A stretch of 64,000 bases of DNA. It comes from Tillandsia leiboldiana. Lineage: Eukaryota > Streptophyta > Magnoliopsida > Poales > Bromeliaceae. This document shows positions 53,597 through 64,000 of the stretch, in pieces. The position numbers were made by a program, and so were the translations under genes. Within the stretch, counting starts at the first letter, position 1. Each line of letters starts with the position of its first letter. The stretch covers positions 20,470,484-20,534,483 of the forward strand of contig CM055066.1 in NCBI GenBank assembly GCA_029204045.2, given 5' to 3'. The notes below the pieces were generated by a model. That model was not told where the DNA came from. It worked only from the letters and a program-made list of their open reading frames with translations, and did no database searches.

Positions 53597-54575
53597 ATGG
53601 CAGATCATGAGGGCGCGGGACCAGTTGATCTGTCGGTCCTATCAGAACAGCATCTCCATAGGTCAGCATTTGTCAGGACTGAGGTAAGAGCTATAAAATT
53701 TTATTTTATATTTTATTGTAATACAAATAAACTGAATTGGTGTAAAAGCTACCTATATTTATTTTGGCATTACAGGGGTATCGTGCTGTGGAGTTCTCAG
53801 AGCATGGGTGCAAGCTCAACCGGTGGGAGCTTGACCATCCAGCTGTAGTAGATCTACTCCAATAGTCTGGATTTTACGGGGTAGCATGCCTGAGACGCGT
53901 GCAGCTGGATCAGGCTTTACTAGCCGCCCTTGCCGAGAGGTGGAGACCGGACACCCATACGTTCCACTTTCGCCATGGTGAGATGCCCATCACACTCCAA
54001 GATGTGGTGGTTATTTCAGGTCTCCGTGTCGACGGTCCACCAATGACGGGAACTTCACTTCAAGAGTGGGTGCCGATATGCGAGGCATTGTTGAGAGCAG
54101 TGCCTGACGAAATAAGCGAGTCGCAGATAAGCCTAACGTGGCTATATCATCAGTACAGCCATATACCTCTAGTTGCCCCTGCAGAAGTAGTGGCAGCTAC
54201 AGCCCGTGCATATATGTTATATCAAATCGGGTGTAGTTTGTTTCCCAACCCCAATGGACACAAAGTTCACCTAAAGTGGCTATCACTTTTGACTGATTTT
54301 GATCTCTGCGGGGCTTATGCATGGGGTGCAACTGCCTTAGCATATATGTATCGAGCGCTAGGACTTGCCTCACTGTACGAGAAGGCCAAGTGTTGTTGTT
54401 TGGGACGCTATTGCAGATATAATATCTAATATTTTGATTTCATTATTATGTTAATATTGATATTTAATATTTTATTTATTATATTAAGTCGTTTGTGTTA
54501 ATATATAGATTTGGGCTTGGGAGCATATTCATATCGGCCGACCTACAGGCGTCCTAGCGCTACCCGACATTGTAG
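53597..54575 (+). pseudogene. PMD gene fragment of MULE-B
   Basis: Exon 1 is 53597-53683 (MADHEGAGPVDLSVLSEQHL), exon 2 runs 53776-54416, and exon 3 starts with IWAWEHIHIGRP near 54511 and is cut at 54575. Exon 2 has a single TAG (LLQ-stop-SGFYG) and otherwise reads through the PMD core (RWRPDTHTFHFRHGEMPITL). The exon 2 donor is changed from GCAG|GT to GCAG|AT at 54417. The downstream half of the domain is missing. Confidence 0.8.
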
Positions 54576-54769
54576 ATAGTGTAGCAGAAAATTGTGGCCT
54601 ATCTAGATGACCATACAAGCATGCAAGTGTCCTCATGATGATAAAAGAAAGACAGATATCATTGTTCTTGCATCTACTAGAACATGATAACCCAAATTTA
54701 GTAAACAAACTCATAGGAAGGTTAAATGCTAACATGATACAAATCACTTTCCATATAAGCATGCAATAT
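54576..54769 (-). repeat. Reversed LTR fragment
   Basis: AGTGTAGCAGAAAATTGTGG...ACCATACAAGCATGCAAG matches interior reversed LTR sequence such as 3849-3900 and 15108-15160. No termini. Confidence 0.65.
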
Positions 54770-55222
54770 TGTCACGCCCCGGGGTCGAAACTGCGACCCG
54801 GGCTCGCTAACAGATCCGCCATCTGTACGGAAACTGCCGTACAGACGAAGCGTCTAGCCTGCAAAAGATGAAACTACAGCTACACAGATATCAGAGCGGA
54901 TAAAAAGCTGTACTATAAAATTTCACAACTACAAAGTACAACAACACATAGCCTATCTCCCAAAAACAGATGATACAAATAGAAGTCCACCTATACAACA
55001 TCTACGAATCCAAATGGGAGATAGCTAACAGGAAACATAACCAACTCCCACAATCCGGGATGGTACATCTACCTCTCTCTAAAGTACAATGCTGGTAGGG
55101 AACTATCACGCGACTCCCTGTCCTCGGTCCGTCCAATCAAGCCCAGCAGGAACGGAAGAAAGCCTCAGCAACCTGTCACCGACAGAGGGTGTGAGAACTA
55201 CATCCTACAGTAGTTCTCAGTG
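54770..55222 (-). repeat. Reversed LTR end fragment
   Basis: It begins TGTCACGCCCCGGGGTCGAA (reverse of the LTR 3' end) and includes the stem-loop at 55193-55218. It breaks off at CAGTGGGTA, where it joins sequence copied from biotin carboxylase intron 14. Confidence 0.8.
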
Positions 55223-56444
55223 GGTATCGCGTGCCGTGCCGAGTGGCACGGCAGTTTTCCTTCTTTTTTTTTCTTTTTTTTTTTTAATCACATGCGTAGA
55301 GTATTTTTTTTTATTATTTTTTTTAAAAAATCACATATTGTACGGTACATATTTTTTGTTTTTTTGTTTTATCTTTAAGAGATTTGGATTATTTTACTAA
55401 CTAATTTAGGTTGTTAGTAAATGTGAATATTTTTAAGAGATTTAGATTATTATTATTTACTAACTAATATAAAAAGTAAAGAGATAAGATAAAATAAGAA
55501 TGTGGTTATAAATCAAATTTTTAAAAGATTTAAGTTGTTATTATTTACTAACTAATAGCAATCTAAATCTTTTAAAGATTTAGGTTTTATAATTAAAAAT
55601 ATTTTTTATCTCTTTTCCCTCTTATATTAGTTAATGAATAATAACAATCTAAATATTTTAAAAATCTAATCGGTACCCACATTCTCATTTTATCTTATCT
55701 TTCTACAATAACAACCTAAATCTTTTAAAAATCTGACTCGTACCCACATTCCCATTTTATTTACGTATCTCTCTGTAATTTTGTTTGAAATTAACTTAAT
55801 CCTGAAAATTAATTTACGTATCTCTCTGTAATTTTGTTTGAAATGAACTTAATCATGAAAAGTATAGCTAAAGGCGGTCCACCGTCTTTAGAAGGCGGTT
55901 GTGGTGGCCCAGGTTTCCATGCACCCTTTTTCCAGTGAATCCACTGTTTAGAACACCTAGTGTTGGTGTATTTGGCCCATGGTGCATCAAAGGGATGCCA
56001 CAGATGGACCCTGTGAGTTATCTTTAGCTGTGTTGGCTTTCGGCTGCATTTGCCGAAATTTTGAAAAGGTTTTAGGCCAAACAGAGGTTGGAAATGGATT
56101 CAGCACGGAAAAACACTTGAAAACGACTATTTGCTTGTTTGATTCTGAGTCCGGATGCCCAAAAAGGGACTCCCGGAAGTTTTTATTGGCTTTTGGTGCA
56201 TGGGAGGGGCCGTGGACCGCCGGCATGCCACGTGGCGGCTTGTCATTGGCCGGTTCACGACGCTCGGTCCACAGAGCGCCGCGGCAGGGTGCACGGACCC
56301 GGCGCAGGGACACGTGGCGCCGCCTGATTGGCGGGCTCTTGATGCGCGGTCTACCCAATTGGCGCGACGGTGCATAGACCAGGGCGGGGGACGCGTGGCA
56401 GCCCCCGGTTGGTCGGTGCACGCGGCGCGGTCCACGGAACCGAA
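55223..56444 (+). repeat. Duplicate of biotin carboxylase intron 14 (31942-33167), with LTR start
   Basis: From GGGTATCGCGTGCCGTGCCG onward this follows 31938-33167 with few differences, including the poly-T tract, target duplication GCGGT (55895-55899) and the first 545 bp of the solo LTR (from 55900). Because it lies before the gap in the same orientation as in copy 1, it is the left end of biotin carboxylase copy 3. Confidence 0.9.
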
Positions 56445-56544
56445 NNNNNNNNNNNNNNNNNNNNNNNNNNNNNNNNNNNNNNNNNNNNNNNNNNNNNNNN
56501 NNNNNNNNNNNNNNNNNNNNNNNNNNNNNNNNNNNNNNNNNNNN
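56445..56544. other. Assembly gap (100 N)
   Basis: Exactly 100 Ns, the usual placeholder for unknown size. Flanks correspond to copy 1 positions 33167 and 39326, so about 6.2 kb of copy-1-like sequence (solo LTR remainder and exons 14-7) is expected here. Peptides predicted across it are meaningless. Confidence 0.95.
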
Positions 56545-60495
<3,951 letters not shown>

Positions 60496-61489
60496 AGTGG
60501 AACAAGCCCTAAAATCATCAAAAAGAAGCCAAAACCAGTCAAAACAAAACAAAACAAAACATCATACTCGATCCATTTTAGCGATTAAAAATGCGATTAA
60601 AGAAGAGATTAAAGGGAACTGGACGAGGAGGAGAAAGAACCTGGGGAAATAGGGCGGAGAGAGAGAGTGTCAGGAGGAGAGAGAGAGGGAGGGGCGGAGA
60701 TCATAGTTAATTAATTCGGATTCGGCGATAAAAATCGGTACGGGTATAATCGTAAATTCGTTGAAAAATTCGGTTAAAAAACGGTTCGTCAATCATTCGG
60801 ATAAGCGATTTATACAAGAATTATATATTTACCAATTAAAAATTTGGGATAAAAAGTTCAGCTATTAAATTAAAAAAATTTCTCTAGATTTATTCTATAG
60901 TTATAATTTTTAAGAATAATTTAATCACCCTACATTAGAAATAAAAAAAATATACATTCACGAAAAAAAGAAAAAAAAATGAAAATACAACTCTAAGAGA
61001 CTCCTTACAAAGAAAAAAAAAATGGCCAATGGTTGAAAGATTAGAAAGAAACTAGTTGGTAGACAAAAGAGAAAAATTAGATTAATTGAGAGAAAATATT
61101 AATTTCAGTATATTTTCACAAAAACCCTGTGAAATTCAGCGCCTTCTGCACATATGCTGAAAGCGCTAAGGACTTAGCCAATTTTCGCAAAAATTAGCTA
61201 AGTCCTCAGATATAAGTGCTAAAGGCGCTGAATCATTCAGCGCCTTTAACAAGGCGCAGAACCATTCAGCGCCTTCTTCTCGAATAAAACCCCCCGTGCG
61301 GACTACAGTGCCCTCACTTTCTCTCTTCAATCCCGTAGAATTCTCTCTTCTCTCCCCCTCTCCCGCACAGTGCCGAAGTAGGAGCAGATTATCGTCGTCG
61401 CCGTCACCGTCGCTGAGAGGAAGCCCATTGTCGCCGTCGCCGGCGCCGTCTCTCTCGCTCTCTAGATCTCTCACTGTGAGCCTATCTCC

Positions 61490-61910
61490 CTCTCTCTCCA
61501 TCTCTCCCTCTCCCTCTCTCTCTCTCTCTCCCTCTCCCTCTCTGTCTCACTGTGAGAGAGGGATCTCTCACAGAGAGGGATCTCTCACAGTGAGATCGCT
61601 CACTGTGAGAGATCCCCACATAGTGAGATCGCTCACTGTGAGATAGCTCACAGTGAGCGATCCCCTCACTGTGAGGGATCCCTCACTGTGAGAGGGATCT
61701 CTCACAATGAGAGAGTTCTCTCACTGTGAGAGAACCTCACTGTGAGAGTTCTCTCAAAGTTAGAGATCCCTCACTGTGAGTCTCTCACAGCGAGGGATCT
61801 CTCACTGTGAGAGTGGTTTTACTGTGTCCGCGCGAGATCGCTCACTTTCGCCCTTAGCATTACCTTGCGAGATCTCACAGTGAGAGGTTTCACTGTCGCT
61901 CTCTTACTGT
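61490..61910. repeat. CTCACTGTGAG palindromic repeat array in MULE-C
   Basis: Essentially identical to 51170-51590, including every spacer, which argues for a very recent duplication or an assembly duplicate. Confidence 0.88.
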
Positions 61911-61958
61911 GAAGTTCAAATTAGTATTTTGAAGTGCTTAATTTTTTTTATAGTTAAA

Positions 61959-63837
61959 ATGGTTGATCGTCGCATGTCACTAAGTATTTATTGGGATAGA
62001 CAGTTAGTTATCGATGAGAATGATCCAAAATATATCGGCGGTCGAAAAAAATTAATCGCGATACGTTCCGATTCTGCATATACTAGTTTCGAGACGATAA
62101 TGTATCGTTTAACAAATTGTACAAGAGAATAATTTCATTTAAAATTCACTATTCGTTGCCCCACTGTCGGTAATGAATATGTAGCTCACGAAATAGTAAA
62201 TGATGAATCATTAGAGGGAATGATTGGATTGGTTGGAAATTTTGGTTGTATGGCGGTGTCAGTATACATTGAGAAAGAGCTACACCCGTCGGAGAATTTT
62301 GAACCGCAAGGTTAATACACTAGAATGCTCCACAATTATATTGATGTGGGTCCTTCCGCCAATGTAATGGGTGATCAAAATCTTCCAAGCGAAGTTGGTG
62401 TAAGAATGACAAAGTTAGTAAAATAACATAATAAATTGGTAATTTGTAATCTTTTTTAAGTGGATTTAATCATTATATATACTGCAGAGAAAGTGAGTAT
62501 TTGCCTATTGAAAGTGTTGTACCTTGCTAGGTAAGTAGTGTGCCACCAACGACCACATGTGTACCACCTACGACTACATGTGTACTTTATGGCGTCTGGA
62601 TCATAGGTAGCCCACCGATGGGATTTGTCGCTTTGGTCGTATTTTTTTGTCATTTGGATCTTCGATTCGTGGATTCGCACAATGTCGGTCGGTAGTGAGT
62701 ATTGATGCACACATATGTACGACAAATAGGAAGGTCATACTTTGATAGTGACGGCTGTAGATACAAATAATGGACTATATCCTTTGGCATTTGTAATTTG
62801 TGAGGGGGAAAATGGCGGGAGTTGGCGATGGTTTATGCAAAACATGCGTCAGTATGTTACCCGCGATAGAGCCATTTGTTTTATATATGATCGATTTTCT
62901 GGATTGAGGAAAATAGTGGTTACTATCTATCCTCCAGCACAGGATCACTCGCATCGTTGGTGTCTTCGACACATGAAAGCAAATATGAATAAGCGCTTCA
63001 AAAATAAAACTTTGTTAGATAAATTTTGGCAGATCGGAATTGCTTCAACACCGACGGAATATAATCAGTTGAAGGAAGAATTAGATGCGTTGGATCACGA
63101 TGCTTGGCAGTGGGTCCATGATCTTGATAGATATAAAGAGTACTGGGCAAAGGCATTTGATGGAGGCCGGCGGTTTGGATTGACGACTACTAATCTTTCT
63201 GTATCATTAAATGGGGTACTTAAAAGCAGTCGTGGTTTGCCTATCACGGCTTTTATTGCGGCTATATTTTATAAGCTTAATAAGTATTTTTTTGATCGTC
63301 GTGCTCACTGTGAAAGCATGACGGACGCGCTAACCCCTAAAACCAAAAGAATAATTACCGAAAGTATAGATACGGCGCGGGGACATCAGGTTGTACGATT
63401 TGGACTAATAGAATTTGATGTCAGTGCTGGAGATTTCGCCTTCAAAGTGATCGTGAATGGAACAAATGCAGAATGTTCATGTGGTGAATTTCATCTAACG
63501 GGAATATCTTGCTCGCATATCTTAGCAGTTTGTAGTACATCACATATGAGATTAGATTATCATATTTTTTGTTAAGTATGGTATAGTACGGACTGCTATC
63601 ATGCGATGTACGCACCACATTTTCATCCTGTTCATGATAGATGGCACTGGCCACGACCCCAAGGTCCCCCGATTGTATCGCCTCCTATACGAAGGAAGAA
63701 AGGTCGTCCACGATCTACACGTATTCGTAAACAAGCTCACAAAATAGTAAGCTTGTCCACAAAATGTAAACAAGCAGGCCATTATAGGAGCACTTGTCCA
63801 CAAAATGTACAAAGTGTGCAACAAGAACGTTGACGTA
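61959..63837 (+). pseudogene. MULE transposase of MULE-C, core frame open
   Basis: Same architecture and the same early stops as MULE-B, but the 277-codon stretch from 62742 to 63575 is open. It runs from TAVDTNNGLYPLAFVICEGE through FIYDRFSGLRK and DAWQWVHDLDRYKEYWAKAF to the SWIM finger CSCGEFHLTGISCSH. The upstream first-Asp block (THMYDK-stop-EG) still carries a frameshift and TAG, and a TAA at 63573 precedes the Arg-rich tail and CCHC knuckle (CKQAGHYRSTC). Confidence 0.82.
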
Positions 63838-63918
63838 TGACTTCCACAATTTTATTTTGTCTTAATATTTACCCTTTTTTAGCTATTATGTTACTAATAT
63901 GTAGATTATATATTATAG

Positions 63919-64000
63919 ATGGCAGATCATGAGGGCGCGGGACCAGTTGATCTGTCGGTCCTCTCAGAACAGCATCTCCATAGGTCAGCATTTGTCAGGA
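63919..64000 (+). pseudogene. PMD gene first exon of MULE-C (cut by window end)
   Basis: MADHEGAGPVDLSVLSEQHL is identical to the PMD start in MULE-B at 53597; the window ends before the first donor. The rest lies downstream. Confidence 0.75.

Larger units (their letters stand above)
50795..54575 (+). mobile_element. Truncated MULE/PMD segment (MULE-B)
   Basis: Homology to MULE-A starts at TTCACAAAAACCCTGTGAA (19731 in MULE-A), inside the left palindrome array, so the terminal inverted repeat is missing. It continues through the CTCACTGTGAG array (51170-51590), transposase and PMD exons, and stops at 54575 inside PMD exon 3 (GACATTGTAGATA). It has no retrotransposon in the PMD intron, showing the empty site. 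Confidence 0.88.
61117..64000 (+). mobile_element. Truncated MULE/PMD segment (MULE-C), runs off the window
   Basis: It has the same left limit and sequence as MULE-B, offset 10321-10322 bp, with only scattered substitutions. The joint to biotin carboxylase upstream sequence is identical, so the two were duplicated together with the gene. Confidence 0.88.

Overview
The window is nuclear DNA of a flowering plant, shown by spliced genes with GT/AG introns, a plastid biotin carboxylase gene, long-LTR Ty3/gypsy elements primed by initiator tRNA-Met, and a Mutator-like (MULE) element carrying a plant mobile domain gene. The gene fragments look monocot-like, but that is an impression; I do not assign a species. 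Most of the sequence is nested transposable elements. The only gene that reads through completely is one biotin carboxylase copy.

Layout. 1-17190 is a nest of Ty3/gypsy LTR pieces. It contains one structurally complete but coding-dead element on the minus strand (2670-14057, LTRs of about 4 kb, target duplication ACCAT), sitting inside an older reversed LTR. 17246-18040 (minus) holds four exons of a gene fragment with a Nab2/ZC3H14-like N-terminal domain, cut off by retroelement DNA. 19558-29229 is a MULE with 98-bp terminal inverted repeats, a near-perfect 9-bp target duplication, palindrome arrays at both ends, a transposase remnant and a decayed plant-mobile-domain gene. A Ty3/gypsy element (21499-26431, TSD AAAGC) is inserted in an intron of that gene. 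29367-30185 (minus) is a two-exon ALG13 pseudogene.

30641-43324 (minus) is the complete biotin carboxylase gene (CAC2 type): 16 coding exons, 535 codons, all phases consistent. Its intron 14 is swollen to 4.7 kb by a solo LTR (32623-35917, TSD GCGGT). Two further partial copies follow head to tail: copy 2 (43956-50173, exons 13-1) and copy 3 (56545-60495, exons 6-1, entered from a 100-N gap). Copies 2 and 3 are each followed by the same truncated MULE/PMD segment (50795-54575 and 61117 to the window end). The segment before the gap (55223-56444) repeats intron 14 of copy 1, so copy 3 very probably continues through the gap and the 100 Ns stand for about 6.2 kb.

Biology. Biotin carboxylase supplies the ATP-dependent carboxylation of biotin in plastid acetyl-CoA carboxylase, the entry step of fatty acid synthesis. 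Everything else is mobile DNA or its debris. The most informative points are the duplication junctions (one in a MULE palindrome, one in a hairpin cluster), the palindrome arrays and PMD cargo of the MULE, and the repeated G-box/CCAAT modules and conserved stem-loop in the retrotransposon LTRs.
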